Of a stretch of DNA of 64,000 nt, positions 35,720 through 44,604 are shown piece after piece. Below the pieces are notes generated by a model, which ran no database searches, was not told the origin of the DNA, and saw nothing but the letters and a program-made list of their open reading frames with translations. The position numbers and the translations under genes are program-made. The DNA comes from Shouchella oshimensis (lineage in GTDB: Bacteria > Bacillota > Bacilli > Bacillales > Bacillaceae_D), in NCBI RefSeq assembly GCF_002019765.1, contig NZ_KV917380.1, forward strand, positions 203,849 through 267,848, written 5' to 3'. Positions within the stretch are counted from its first letter, which is position 1. Every line of letters begins with the position of its first letter.

Positions 35720-35921
35720 GAGAATCGCTCCTTCACATTAAGCTAGTCAGTTTTTGGAAAAAGACCCTACAGTTTTGTACCCTCTTAAGAAACAATAAAA
35801 CATGATCGTAACCGACCATATTTTAAGAAGGAAAACTTTTATTGTATTTGTATAAGCATTTTTTCTGTAAAATGGTAGAAGCAAAAAAGTTCCTGAACCG
35901 ATAGAAAAAAGCGCTATAAAC

Positions 35922-35951
35922 TTGACGAGTCAAAAGATTTTTACGTATTCT
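35922..35951 (+). promoter_or_regulatory. Sigma-A-type promoter for the CynX-like transporter
   Basis: TTGACG (35922-35927), 18-nt spacer, TATTCT (35946-35951), 38 nt before the ATG at 35990. The rest of the 35720-35989 gap is AT-rich with no further clear structure. Confidence 0.5.
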
Positions 35952-35989
35952 TTGCAAAGAGAGAAAAAGAAAATGAGGCAGGAGAGACT

Positions 35990-37153
35990 ATGCGTACGTT
36001 TTATTATTTGCTCGCTTTAACTTTGGCTGCATTAAATTTGCGACCAGCCATTACATCGATTTCACCTTTATTAGAATCCATTCAAGATTCACTCGGAATG
36101 AGCGGAGCAACAGCAAGCTTATTAACAACATTGCCTGTTTTATGTATGGGGATTTTTTCGCCTTTTGCAGCTGTTATTAGTAAGAAAATTGGGTTAGAAA
36201 GAGCTATTTTTGTTTCCTTAATTTTTATTACGGTGGCAACCTTAATGCGTGGTGTTGTTGGCTCTGTCGTGCTGCTTGTCGTAACAGCTTTCTTAGCTGG
36301 GATCGGTATTGGTTTAGCTGGCCCACTTCTTTCAGGATTTATAAAGCAACACTTTCCTACAAAACCGGGATTTGTAAGCGTCTATTCTGTATCCCTTGTT
36401 ATCGGTGCAGGAATTGCCACTGGCTTTGCTGTTCCAGTGTACGATGGCTTTTCAGGGAACTGGCAGCTGGCGCTAGCTGTTTGGGGTGCTTTAGGCGTAA
36501 TAGCACTACTAGCGTGGATTGGCTTAATACAAAAGCGACCAACTGCCCTGAAGACAACCAACGCAGCATTACCATTTAGAGATAAACGCGCACTCTTGAT
36601 TACGCTATTCTTTGGGTTTATGGCAACGGTTTTCTATACTGTAACAGCGTGGGCGGCACCGATTGTCATCAGTTTTGGCTATTCTACGGCAATGGCGGCA
36701 GCAGGGGTGACGGTTTTTCAATTTATTCAAATTCCTGTTTCTCTGGTGCTACCGAGCATTGTTTCAAAGTATGGGTATATTACCCCAGCTCTTATCGGGT
36801 GTAGTGCGATTGAATTAGTCGGTGTCATCTGTTTGCTTGTTGGTGTTCACCCTTTACTTGCGTTAGGTCTTATCGGATTTGGTGCAGGGGGGCTGTTTCC
36901 GCTAGCTCTGATGATTCCCATTATTGAAACGGACACAGCTGATAAAGCAAGTGCATTATCGGCGCTAAATCAAGGTGGAGGTTATATTTTTGCTGCCTTA
37001 GGACCGTTGGCGGTTGGAACCCTCTTTGACGTATTTGGAACGTTTAAACCGGCTTTATATGTATTACTCGTCGTTATTATGAGCATGGGAGTCGTTCAGT
37101 ATCTTCTCGGTAGGCCGGCGAAAGTAGAGGAAGTGAAGAACAAGCTCGGGTAG
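35990..37153 (+). CDS. CynX/NimT-family MFS transporter
   Basis: 387-residue major facilitator protein with about 12 membrane segments. It starts with ALNLRPAITSISPLLESIQ, the hallmark of the CynX/NimT (cyanate/2-nitroimidazole transporter) group, and has the cytoplasmic loop after segment 2 with SKKIGLERA. B. subtilis YycB is a relative. The substrate is unknown; the group is named for cyanate but most members are uncharacterised. AGGAGAG precedes the ATG. Monocistronic, with its own promoter. Confidence 0.9.
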   Translation: MRTFYYLLALTLAALNLRPAITSISPLLESIQDSLGMSGATASLLTTLPVLCMGIFSPFAAVISKKIGLERAIFVSLIFITVATLMRGVVGSVVLLVVTAFLAGIGIGLAGPLLSGFIKQHFPTKPGFVSVYSVSLVIGAGIATGFAVPVYDGFSGNWQLALAVWGALGVIALLAWIGLIQKRPTALKTTNAALPFRDKRALLITLFFGFMATVFYTVTAWAAPIVISFGYSTAMAAAGVTVFQFIQIPVSLVLPSIVSKYGYITPALIGCSAIELVGVICLLVGVHPLLALGLIGFGAGGLFPLALMIPIIETDTADKASALSALNQGGGYIFAALGPLAVGTLFDVFGTFKPALYVLLVVIMSMGVVQYLLGRPAKVEEVKNKLG

Positions 37154-37227
37154 AGGTTTCTCTATAGTTCGTATAGATTTCACATTTATATGCTATACTG
37201 ATGCGGAAAAAAGGAGGGAGAAAAGGG

Positions 37228-38193
37228 TTGCTACGTTTCATGACAATTGCTGCCATCATGATGACTTTTCTTTCTGCTTGCCAGAGTGAACAAGTAGATA
37301 TTCCTCAAAAAAGCGGTTCCTATTACATCGTTTCACATGTTAAAGAACCTACGCTTGCTTTTGTTAACAAGGAGGATTTAGAAGTAGAAAAAATGGCAGC
37401 ACTACCATCCGTTTGGGAGCAGTTGATCGCAATCAATGATACAGAATTTGTCTTTTTGTCAAACGAGTCTCGCCTGCTTTCACATTTTTCATTAGAAACT
37501 GGAAAGGTTTCACCTATAGTAGAGTTCGATGAGGCAGTCAGTGATGTGTTGTATGATGCTGAGACGAACTCTTTAGTCATAGCTTACGCCACAATAAACA
37601 AAGTAGAATGGCGGACGTTGGAAGGTGAAGCAATAGAGCATAGGGATCTAGCATGCTCAGCTACAGAATTAATGATTGAAGGAAACACATTGTTTGCTCT
37701 ATGTACAGATGATAACTTAATCGTTACGGTCGATAGGGAATCATTAGATATGAGAGAGACATTTTCTGTATTGGATCGTGCGTCAGGTATGTATGTAGAA
37801 GACAAGAATTTATGGATTGGCGGTCATGGACCAACAGGTAAATTAAATCATCAAATTGACCGTTACCATGTTCAAACAGGTGAAAAGATAGGTACGATTG
37901 ATATTGGTTTAATGCCTATCGCCATTGATGGAGATGGTCGTAATGGAACGATTTATGCCATAGCGCACGGCAATGATCACCTTTATAAGATTGATGCCGA
38001 GTCGGATGAAGTAGTAGCCACTTCAGACGTTGGTCATAATCCTAGTTATATTCATGTAGATGATAAGGTTATCATTGTTAGTAATTTTGATAGTCATTCG
38101 TTGTCTTTTCTATCAAGTGAGACGTTGGAAAAGCGATCAGAGGTGAAAGTCGGTGCAGGTCCATATGTCATTGTGTCAGGGGAGATAAAATGA
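37228..38193 (+). CDS. Beta-propeller lipoprotein coupled to a two-component system
   Basis: About 321 residues. A lipoprotein signal (MLRFMTIAAIMMTFLSAC, lipobox LSAC, Cys at 18) is followed by a repeat-rich beta domain with strand pairs such as EKIGTIDIGLMPIAIDG and DEVVATSDVGHNPSYIHV, typical of YVTN/YncE seven-blade propellers. The frame runs back to ATG 37201, but AGGAGG at 37211-37216 lies inside that frame and serves TTG 37228. The stop overlaps the response regulator start (ATGA), so it is made with the two-component system and may be its extracytoplasmic input or an effector. No ligand is indicated. Confidence 0.78.
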   Translation: MLRFMTIAAIMMTFLSACQSEQVDIPQKSGSYYIVSHVKEPTLAFVNKEDLEVEKMAALPSVWEQLIAINDTEFVFLSNESRLLSHFSLETGKVSPIVEFDEAVSDVLYDAETNSLVIAYATINKVEWRTLEGEAIEHRDLACSATELMIEGNTLFALCTDDNLIVTVDRESLDMRETFSVLDRASGMYVEDKNLWIGGHGPTGKLNHQIDRYHVQTGEKIGTIDIGLMPIAIDGDGRNGTIYAIAHGNDHLYKIDAESDEVVATSDVGHNPSYIHVDDKVIIVSNFDSHSLSFLSSETLEKRSEVKVGAGPYVIVSGEIK

Positions 38194-38873
38194 GTAGAGA
38201 ACCAATCATCCTTATTGTGGATGATGAGCCAGACTTAGTAAAGCTTGTATCGACGTATGTTAAAAAAGAAGGGTACCAATCGTTAGAAGCAGGGAACGGA
38301 ACAGAAGCTCTACGCCTCCTTAAACAACATCACGTTGAACTCGTTATCCTTGATATTATGATGGAAGGAATAGACGGTTTTGAAGTCTGCAAGGCTATAC
38401 GACAACAATATGCAGTACCTGTTATCATGCTCACGGCTCGAAGTCACGAAGAAGACAAGGTGCGAGCATTAAAGCTCGGTGCAGATGATTATATGGAAAA
38501 GCCCTTCAGTCCAAGGGAACTAATGGCTAGAGTAGAAGCAACACTGCGACGCTCCAATCAAATGAATGATCAGCCAAATCGTCTAGTCTTTCATGATCTA
38601 CAGATTGATCGTGGTGCAAGAATGGTATTTGTAGGCACCCATGAAGTACCGTTAACAAGAAGAGAGTTTGATCTACTCGTGTATTTGGCTGAACATAAAA
38701 ATCGCTCGTTCACGCGAGAACAACTGTTTACACAAATTTGGAGTGATCTTAGTACAAGCTCTTTGCGAACCGTCGATACCCATATTAAGACGTTACGCCT
38801 TAAGTTAGGAGAGAACGGAAAAAAAGTTCAAACCGTTTGGGGAATAGGCTATAAGTTTGGAGAGGTTGAATGA
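38190..38873 (+). CDS. OmpR/PhoB-family response regulator
   Basis: 227-residue regulator: receiver (about 1-120) with acidic pair DDE, phospho-Asp in LVILDIMMEG, Thr in MLTAR and Lys in MEKPFSP, then a winged-helix DNA-binding domain (LTRREFDLLVYLAEH, TVDTHIKTLRLKL, VWGIGYKF). Overlaps at both ends (4 nt each) place it in an operon with the propeller lipoprotein and the kinase. Confidence 0.95.
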   Translation: MSREPIILIVDDEPDLVKLVSTYVKKEGYQSLEAGNGTEALRLLKQHHVELVILDIMMEGIDGFEVCKAIRQQYAVPVIMLTARSHEEDKVRALKLGADDYMEKPFSPRELMARVEATLRRSNQMNDQPNRLVFHDLQIDRGARMVFVGTHEVPLTRREFDLLVYLAEHKNRSFTREQLFTQIWSDLSTSSLRTVDTHIKTLRLKLGENGKKVQTVWGIGYKFGEVE

Positions 38874-40264
38874 AGTCCATTTCGATCAAGAAGAAGGTCT
38901 GGACGGGTATAGGGTTAACAGTTCTTGCGGTTATGGTTCTATCAAGTCTGTTGATCTTTTTTCTATATGAACGGCTATATGTGGATCAGCAAATAAACCA
39001 ATTCGAACGTGAGGGACAAGCGCTAGCGGCTCTCTATAAGGATGAAGGATTGACTGAAGGATTTTATGAGTTTCTGCATTGGTCAGAGGAAACATCAGAT
39101 GCTCGTTATGTTGTAACAGAAGATCCGATGGAGCTTGCAGGAGGTGCACCGTTTGAAGATGGTTTTGGTGAAGAGCTGATTTCATTTGATGAGAGGCAAG
39201 TGTTATTGCAAGGGCAATCGGTTTATGTGAGGCGAGAGCACCCTCGGTTCCAACAAGAGTTAATTGGTGTAGCCATTCCATTTATAGGGGAAGAAGGCCG
39301 CCTAGAGGGAGCTGTGTTCATTTCTCAACCACTCACCGACTTATATGAGTTATTTTCAAACGTGGCATGGTGGCTTATTCTCATTGTCACATTAGCAGGT
39401 GGCTTTATTTTATTTATGGGTAGTCGCCTTACAAAACAGCTTGTTGGCCCACTGTTAAAAATGAAACAAGTTGCGGAAAAGATGGAGTCAGGTGATTTTT
39501 CTGCACGTATTCAGCTCGTTCGGTCTGAAGATGAGTTTGTGCTGTTAGCAAATTCGATTAACCAATTAGCTTACTCTTTGGATCAGGTGGAATCAAATCG
39601 TCGAGTGTTTTTAGCAAATGTTGCCCATGAGCTTCGCACACCCCTTAGCTATATGATTGGCTATATGGAGGGGATGGAAGAAGGGGTCATTGATAAGAAA
39701 AAGGGACTAACGGTGCTCACTCAAGAAGCCAATCGACTGAATCGATTAGTCACGGACTTACTTGATCTTGCCCAACTGGAGGGAGATGGCGATACACTGG
39801 ATAGGCATCCGCTTGTGTTTGCTGAGTTAATTCGAGAAGCCGTTGACACCGTTCTCATTCGGGCGGATGAGAAGTGTATACCGATTCAACTAGATTTAGA
39901 TGAAGCAAGTATTGTGGTAGCAGATCGTGATCGAATGAAGCAAGTATTTATAAACGTATTAACAAACGCAATCGCATATAGTGATTGCGGTCATGCTATT
40001 ACAATTACCTTAACCGTAGAGGATGGAAGAGCAAAAGTAGTTGTAAAAGACAGGGGATTTGGTATTCCAGAAAAAGATGTCGCTAAAGTAACAGAACGTT
40101 TTTTCAGGGTAAAGAGAGGAAGAAGCCGTACAGATGGGGGCACTGGATTAGGGCTATCCATTGTTCAAGAAATTATTGCCAAACACAACGGTACATTTCA
40201 ACTAGATTCAATCGAAAACGAAGGAACAACAATCGTCCTTACTTTAGCAGAGTATGACGAATAA
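38870..40264 (+). CDS. Sensor histidine kinase with HAMP domain
   Basis: 464-residue kinase: membrane segment about 12-32, extracytoplasmic domain of about 130 residues, second membrane segment about 165-186, HAMP, and HisKA with His253 in VAHELRTPL; N box NVLTNAIAYS, G1 KDRGFGI, G2 GTGLGLSIV. Asp/Asn use in the G1 box (KDRGFG) is a common variant. It is the partner of the preceding regulator. The external domain has no motif I can name. Confidence 0.93.
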   Translation: MKSISIKKKVWTGIGLTVLAVMVLSSLLIFFLYERLYVDQQINQFEREGQALAALYKDEGLTEGFYEFLHWSEETSDARYVVTEDPMELAGGAPFEDGFGEELISFDERQVLLQGQSVYVRREHPRFQQELIGVAIPFIGEEGRLEGAVFISQPLTDLYELFSNVAWWLILIVTLAGGFILFMGSRLTKQLVGPLLKMKQVAEKMESGDFSARIQLVRSEDEFVLLANSINQLAYSLDQVESNRRVFLANVAHELRTPLSYMIGYMEGMEEGVIDKKKGLTVLTQEANRLNRLVTDLLDLAQLEGDGDTLDRHPLVFAELIREAVDTVLIRADEKCIPIQLDLDEASIVVADRDRMKQVFINVLTNAIAYSDCGHAITITLTVEDGRAKVVVKDRGFGIPEKDVAKVTERFFRVKRGRSRTDGGTGLGLSIVQEIIAKHNGTFQLDSIENEGTTIVLTLAEYDE

Positions 40265-40344
40265 TGAGCTAGGCTTTATTCCATTTGTGATGTTCACAAA
40301 ATTGTCCGAGTAGCCCTATGGCAAATAGGGAAGGAGGCTACGTA

Positions 40345-40734
40345 ATGAACCATTCAAAGCTATTGTTAATTGTGTCGTCTTTATTTGGTCTATGGGGTGT
40401 AATGATGGGGGCACATATGGCAGGAGGCGGGTCTTATGCGTTATCTGCTATTCACGCCCATGTTCTTGTTTTAGGCTGGTTAACCCTTTTTGCTTGGAGT
40501 GTCTTTCATAAGCTCTATAAGCCGAAGCAAAGGCTGCTAGCTAGTTTGCAAACGTGGACAGGCATAATTGGTGCTATTCTTCTTACAGTCGGTATGTGGC
40601 TGTATACGAATGAACCGTTTGCTCTCCCCCCTGCGCTTCAGCTTGGGCTTTATATTGGTGGAGGTATGACCGTGGTTGTTAGCTTCATACTTTTCGCCGT
40701 ACTAGCGTTTTTATCAAGTTCAAAAGAAGAATAG
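40345..40734 (+). CDS. Small four-helix membrane protein with HxH motif
   Basis: 129 residues with four predicted membrane segments (about 5-22, 35-55, 67-85 and 95-120). His24 in MGAHMAGG and His37/His39 in AIHAHVLVLGWL sit in or near the first two helices, a pattern like haem or copper ligands in oxidase subunit I and NnrS-type proteins, though the protein is far too short to be one. ATG 40345 follows GGAGG. It lies 80 nt after the kinase gene and before a terminator, so it is probably part of the same operon. Function unknown. Confidence 0.72.
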   Translation: MNHSKLLLIVSSLFGLWGVMMGAHMAGGGSYALSAIHAHVLVLGWLTLFAWSVFHKLYKPKQRLLASLQTWTGIIGAILLTVGMWLYTNEPFALPPALQLGLYIGGGMTVVVSFILFAVLAFLSSSKEE

Positions 40735-40748
40735 GGTAATAAAAAAAG

Positions 40749-40779
40749 CTGTCCTCTCCTATTTATAGGATGAGGACAG
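40749..40779. terminator. Bidirectional terminator at the end of the two-component operon
   Basis: Stem CTGTCCTC with GAGGACAG (40749-40756 and 40772-40779) extended inward by TCCTA/TAGGA with one mismatch. A7 before it gives a T7 on the minus strand, so it is strongest for the convergent pterin dehydratase gene. Confidence 0.75.
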
Positions 40780-40822
40780 TTCTTTGTTGATAGCTAGATT
40801 GTGTGTGCCAAAACCATTGCTA

Positions 40823-41098
40823 CTAATGGGAGTAGAATTGATCGCAGGCCTTTGCCGCATCAAGATCTTTTTGTGTAAGCTTGCCTTTATCGACCGTTGT
40901 CCATTTAATGGTAATCGTCGTATGGTCAATAATGATATAGGGGTGGTGTTGAGCTCCTTCAGAATAAGCAGAAACATTTTGGACGAAATCAATTCCGGCT
41001 AAGAAGTCATCAAAAGTAAAATGTCTGATTAACGTTTCTCCTTCAACCGTCCAGTGTTCTAATTTCTCGGCTTCTTTTATTAACTGACCCAAAGTCAT
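40823..41098 (-). CDS. Pterin-4a-carbinolamine dehydratase
   Basis: 91-residue protein with the full family signature: HHPYIIIDHTTITIKWTTVDKG is represented here by its blocks AQHHPYIII and KWTTVDKGKLT, the paired His residues being catalytic. The enzyme dehydrates 4a-hydroxytetrahydrobiopterin made by aromatic amino acid hydroxylases. No hydroxylase gene is in the window, and in many bacteria this protein occurs without one, so its true role here is open. GGAGG precedes the start. Monocistronic. Confidence 0.9.
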   Translation of the reverse strand: MTLGQLIKEAEKLEHWTVEGETLIRHFTFDDFLAGIDFVQNVSAYSEGAQHHPYIIIDHTTITIKWTTVDKGKLTQKDLDAAKACDQFYSH

Positions 41099-41231
41099 TC
41101 CTCCTAAAAAAGTATGTCTTTCTTTATACCTGTTTTAGTCACATACTAACCATTTGTTTTGAAGGAAGATTTTACATGAAAATTATATGGACATAATTTG
41201 ACAATATGTGATACAATTCTCAAATGACATA

Positions 41232-41246
41232 ATTAGTCAGATAATT
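41232..41246 (+). promoter_or_regulatory. CodY-like box before brnQ
   Basis: The 15-mer ATTAGTCAGATAATT matches the CodY consensus AATTTTCWGAAAATT at 11 of 15 positions and lies 17 nt before the brnQ start. CodY senses branched-chain amino acids, the substrates of BrnQ, which raises the plausibility of a weak match. Confidence 0.4.
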
Positions 41247-41262
41247 TAAACAGAGAGGTGAC

Positions 41263-42609
41263 ATGATGAACCAATTAAGTGGTATATCAAACAAACAAAC
41301 ACTTTATATTGGGTTGATGCTCTTTTCACTTTTCTTTGGTGCAGGTAATCTTATCTTCCCACCAGAGCTTGGTCAGAGTGCTGGATCAAATGCATGGCCA
41401 GCGATTATTGGTTTCTTAATATCAGGTGTAGGTTTACCTATACTCGGTGTTATGGCAATTACGTACGTAGGAAGTGATGACGCTGAAGGACTAGGGCGTA
41501 GAGTTCATCCCTATTTTGCGATAGGATTTACAGCTTTAACTTTTCTAACAATTGGTCCATTCTTTGCTGTACCTCGTACAGGAACGGTGTCTTATGAAAT
41601 TGGTATCCTTCCATTTATTGAAAGAAGTGAGAGCCTTAATGCATCGAGCCCATTATGGTTGTTTCTTTTCTCACTTGCGTACTTTGCAGTTGTATTTTAT
41701 TTATCACTAAATCCAAGGAAATTTGTAGATCGAATCGGTAAAATTATTACGCCGTTTTTATTACTCGTTATAGCTATTTTACTTGTGACGGTATTATTTA
41801 ATCCTTTAGGAACGTATCTTGAGCCTGTTGACTCATCTTTCAGTGATTATCCATTTTTCCGTGGAATTACGGAAGGTTATCTAACAATGGATACCATTGC
41901 GGCAGTCGTGTTCGGAATTATTGTCGTAAAAGCAATAAAAGATTTTGGCGTGACGGATCAGCGAATTGTTAAGCGAACAGCATGGAAAGCGGGATTGATT
42001 GCTGCTATCTGTTTAGGTACTGTTTATGCCGGTTTGGGTTATCTAGGTGCCGTTAGTGCTTCGGCTATTTCAGCTGATTCAGGAGCAGGAATCCTTGCAA
42101 GTGTTTCATTTGAATACTTCGGCTTAGGCGGCAATATTTTATTAGGGCTAATTATTTTAGCAGCGTGTATTCCGACTGCAACGGGCTTAATATCATCTTG
42201 CTCTATCTATTTTAACAAGCTCTTTCCTCGCTTTTCATACAAAGCGTTTGTTATTATTTTTACACTCTTTAGCTTAGGTATATCAAACTTTGGCTTGAGT
42301 ACAATTATATCTTTCTCCATTCCTGTACTCGTGTTTATTTATCCAATTGCTATTGTACTTATTCTATTAGCATTCCTTGAGCCGTTGTTTAAAAGAAGAC
42401 GCATTGTGTACCAGATGACCATTTTATTTACGGCTATTGTCTCTATTAACGAAGGCGTAACAGCTGCAAATGAATCATGGAACTTCTTAAGCGCAGTTCC
42501 TCTACCTTTTAATGATATTGGTTTTGCATGGGCATTGCCTGCATTCATTGGCTTTGTTATTGGTCTTCTCTTAAGCCCAGTATTTAAAGGAAGCGAGCCT
42601 AAAGCTTGA
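41263..42609 (+). CDS. brnQ: Branched-chain amino acid transporter BrnQ
   Basis: 448-residue LIVCS-family carrier with about 12 membrane segments importing leucine, isoleucine and valine with a cation. Family blocks: GLMLFSLFFGAGNLIFPPELGQ is seen as FFGAGNLIFPP near the N-terminus; GPFFAVPRTGTVSYEIG and AACIPTATGLISSCSIYF follow. AGAGAGGTGAC precedes two consecutive ATG codons; the first is used here. The gene overlaps the next by 4 nt (TTGA). Confidence 0.96.
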   Translation: MMNQLSGISNKQTLYIGLMLFSLFFGAGNLIFPPELGQSAGSNAWPAIIGFLISGVGLPILGVMAITYVGSDDAEGLGRRVHPYFAIGFTALTFLTIGPFFAVPRTGTVSYEIGILPFIERSESLNASSPLWLFLFSLAYFAVVFYLSLNPRKFVDRIGKIITPFLLLVIAILLVTVLFNPLGTYLEPVDSSFSDYPFFRGITEGYLTMDTIAAVVFGIIVVKAIKDFGVTDQRIVKRTAWKAGLIAAICLGTVYAGLGYLGAVSASAISADSGAGILASVSFEYFGLGGNILLGLIILAACIPTATGLISSCSIYFNKLFPRFSYKAFVIIFTLFSLGISNFGLSTIISFSIPVLVFIYPIAIVLILLAFLEPLFKRRRIVYQMTILFTAIVSINEGVTAANESWNFLSAVPLPFNDIGFAWALPAFIGFVIGLLLSPVFKGSEPKA

Positions 42610-42920
42610 CGATCGTAAAGGGAAGAATGGTTGATACAGAGACGCGCTGTGTCCACTATTCGAAGGCGGTTGATGTCGTAGCCATTCAGTTCGAATGTTG
42701 CCGTAATTTTTATCCATGCTACAAATGCCATGATGAAGCGGTCGATCATGAACGAACCCAGTGGCCAAAAGCAGCATTTGATAAACCCGTCATTCTGTGT
42801 GGGGTTTGTAAGCAGCTGTTAACGATCCATCAATACTTGAAAGCCTCACAATGTCCGCATTGTGAGGTGGCTTTTAACCCGAATTGTGTATGGCATAATC
42901 ATCTCTATTTTGACTGTTAA
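42606..42920 (+). CDS. CHY zinc finger protein
   Basis: 104-residue protein of the CHY zinc-finger family: TRCVHY, then FECCRNFYPCYKCHDEAVDH, LCGVCKQ and QCPHCEVAFNPNCVWHNH supply ten or more Cys/His ligands for about three zinc ions. TTG 42606 overlaps the brnQ stop and keeps the usual VxGxxVDxxTRC start of the family; ATG 42627 would remove it. Bacterial members are uncharacterised small zinc proteins; plant and animal CHY domains occur in ubiquitin ligases. It is coupled to brnQ by overlap only. Confidence 0.88.
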   Translation: MTIVKGRMVDTETRCVHYSKAVDVVAIQFECCRNFYPCYKCHDEAVDHERTQWPKAAFDKPVILCGVCKQLLTIHQYLKASQCPHCEVAFNPNCVWHNHLYFDC

Positions 42921-42993
42921 GGGATAAGGAACAAGTATGTTTTGGTACTGCTTCTCATAAAATGGTGTAGGACATTGAGAGAGGGGCAGGTAC

Positions 42994-43926
42994 ATGAAGC
43001 ACTATGTGTTGTTATTCTGTGATCCAGGAATAGATGATGCAATGGCTATTATGTTAGCCATCATGCACCCACAGATTGAATTAGTTGGTATTGTCACTAG
43101 CTATGGAAATGTTACAAAAAAACAGTCAACCATAAATGCAGAATACATTTTAAAAGTAGCAGGGATGTCTCATATACCAGTGATCCCTGCTGCTTTTCGT
43201 TCTTTTTCAGCGTTTGAAGAAGTGTCTTACCCTGAAATCCATGGGGTAGCAGGACTCGGATCGATCGTGCCTGAACATCATTTCCCAGGAAATCGCTTAG
43301 GTTTCGATACCATTCGCTCTATTCTAACGACTTATAATCGACAGCTAACAATAATCGAGTTAGGAAGAATGACGGCATTGGCAAGTGCTTTTAATTTATA
43401 TGAAAACGAGTTTTCTCAGGTGAAAAATGTCTTTATTATGGGTGGGGCTTTCTTCATTCCTGGTAATCGCACACCTGTAGCTGAAGCAAATGTGTACGGT
43501 GATTCTGTCAGTGCTCGGTTTATATTTCGATTTCTGCAAACGACTATTGCACCGTTAAATGTTACATCACAAGCGATAATCACTCCTCCTCTCATTCAAC
43601 GCTTAACCAGTCACCCTACTTTTGGGAGCACCATTCAAGCCATTCTTTCTGTATACATAAAGTACTATCAAGAAAAACACCCTCAACTCTCTGGACCCCC
43701 TATTCACGACATTGTTCCTCTACTCATTATGGTAAATCCCTCTCTAGCTACTTATGTATCTCGTAATATTGAAGTGATTACTACGGGAGAAGCAACTGGT
43801 ATGACAGTTATTGATTTAAGACCGGATAGTCCCATTGGACAACAAAAAATCGCGTGGACGATTAATCAAAAACAACTGCTACATGATTACGAGAAAGCGA
43901 TGTTCGGTTTCTATGCAGGCGGATAA
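42994..43926 (+). CDS. Inosine-uridine-type nucleoside hydrolase
   Basis: 310-residue N-ribohydrolase cleaving nucleosides to base and ribose. The calcium-binding DxDxxxDD-type motif is seen as CDPGIDDAMAI (Asp10, Asp14, Asp15), and the GNVT loop follows. VFIMGGAFFIPGNRTPVAEANVYGD is represented by IMGGAF and EANVYGD, with the ribose-binding Asn, and IHDIVPLL carries the late Asp. Position 1 of the usual DTDPGxDD is FCDPGID here, a mild change. GAGAGGGGCAGG precedes the ATG. Substrate preference cannot be read. Confidence 0.9.
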   Translation: MKHYVLLFCDPGIDDAMAIMLAIMHPQIELVGIVTSYGNVTKKQSTINAEYILKVAGMSHIPVIPAAFRSFSAFEEVSYPEIHGVAGLGSIVPEHHFPGNRLGFDTIRSILTTYNRQLTIIELGRMTALASAFNLYENEFSQVKNVFIMGGAFFIPGNRTPVAEANVYGDSVSARFIFRFLQTTIAPLNVTSQAIITPPLIQRLTSHPTFGSTIQAILSVYIKYYQEKHPQLSGPPIHDIVPLLIMVNPSLATYVSRNIEVITTGEATGMTVIDLRPDSPIGQQKIAWTINQKQLLHDYEKAMFGFYAGG

Positions 43927-44042
43927 AACATTGGTATACTTACGTTATAACTGAGACGGAAGGGTGATGTTTATGAAAACGTATGTAACGTATTTGTATA
44001 TAACAGAAAAAAGACACTATTATAGTAAAAGGAGTTTTGTGA

Positions 44043-44588
44043 TTGATCAAAGGAAACAGAATCGAATTAAGACCTGCATCGAAGAAAGACTTCATAAGGC
44101 AAGTTGAGTGGAGAAATGATGAAAACACTGCTCGTTTAGCTGCGGGGTCGTATGCTGCCCTCTACGGTCATGTGACAATGGAAGAAGTAGAGGCGCTCTA
44201 TGATAAACGAGTCGTAAAAGAAAGGAAAACGGAAAATATTTTTGCTATTTATATAGCTGAAACCAATACGCATATTGGAAACTGTGATTATCGAGATGTT
44301 AATCCTATTGCAAGAAGTGCTGAGGTAGGTATTTCAATAGGTGTTGAGGGTGAGCGTGGCAAAGGTTATGGAACGGAGGCGTTGCAAGCGCTCGTCCAAT
44401 TTTTGTTTGAAGATTTAAATTTGCAGCGTGTTCAGCTAGATACATGGAGTGGAAATGATGCAGCGATACGGACGTACCAAAAGTGTGGTTTTAAAATAGA
44501 AGGAAGATTAAGAAGAGCGGAGTGTGTGAAAGGCGTTTATTATGATCAGCTTATTATGGGTTGTTTGCGAGAGGATCGAGAGCGATAA
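44043..44588 (+). CDS. GNAT acetyltransferase, RimJ/SpeG-like
   Basis: 181-residue GNAT-fold acetyltransferase. Acetyl-CoA-binding motif A is GVEGERGKGYGTEALQALVQF (pyrophosphate loop ERGKGYGTEA); the C-terminal DAAIRTYQKCGFKIEGRLRRA is typical of the RimJ/RimL/SpeG group, which modifies protein N-termini, polyamines or small molecules. TTG 44043 is the start, with AAAGGAG 8 nt upstream. The substrate is not indicated. Confidence 0.88.
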   Translation: MIKGNRIELRPASKKDFIRQVEWRNDENTARLAAGSYAALYGHVTMEEVEALYDKRVVKERKTENIFAIYIAETNTHIGNCDYRDVNPIARSAEVGISIGVEGERGKGYGTEALQALVQFLFEDLNLQRVQLDTWSGNDAAIRTYQKCGFKIEGRLRRAECVKGVYYDQLIMGCLREDRER

Positions 44589-44600
44589 GGCTCTCGACTC
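44576..44600. terminator. Hairpin at the GNAT/NUDIX convergent junction
   Basis: 8-bp stem TCGAGAGC/GCTCTCGA (44576-44583 and 44590-44597) overlapping the GNAT stop codon, followed by CTCCTTTTT. Confidence 0.6.
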
Positions 44601-44604
44601 CTTT

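Noticed and set aside
43973-44107. 44-codon frame upstream of the GNAT gene
   Set aside because: It overlaps the GNAT start out of frame and its composition looks non-coding (many Tyr, Lys and Arg, no domain).
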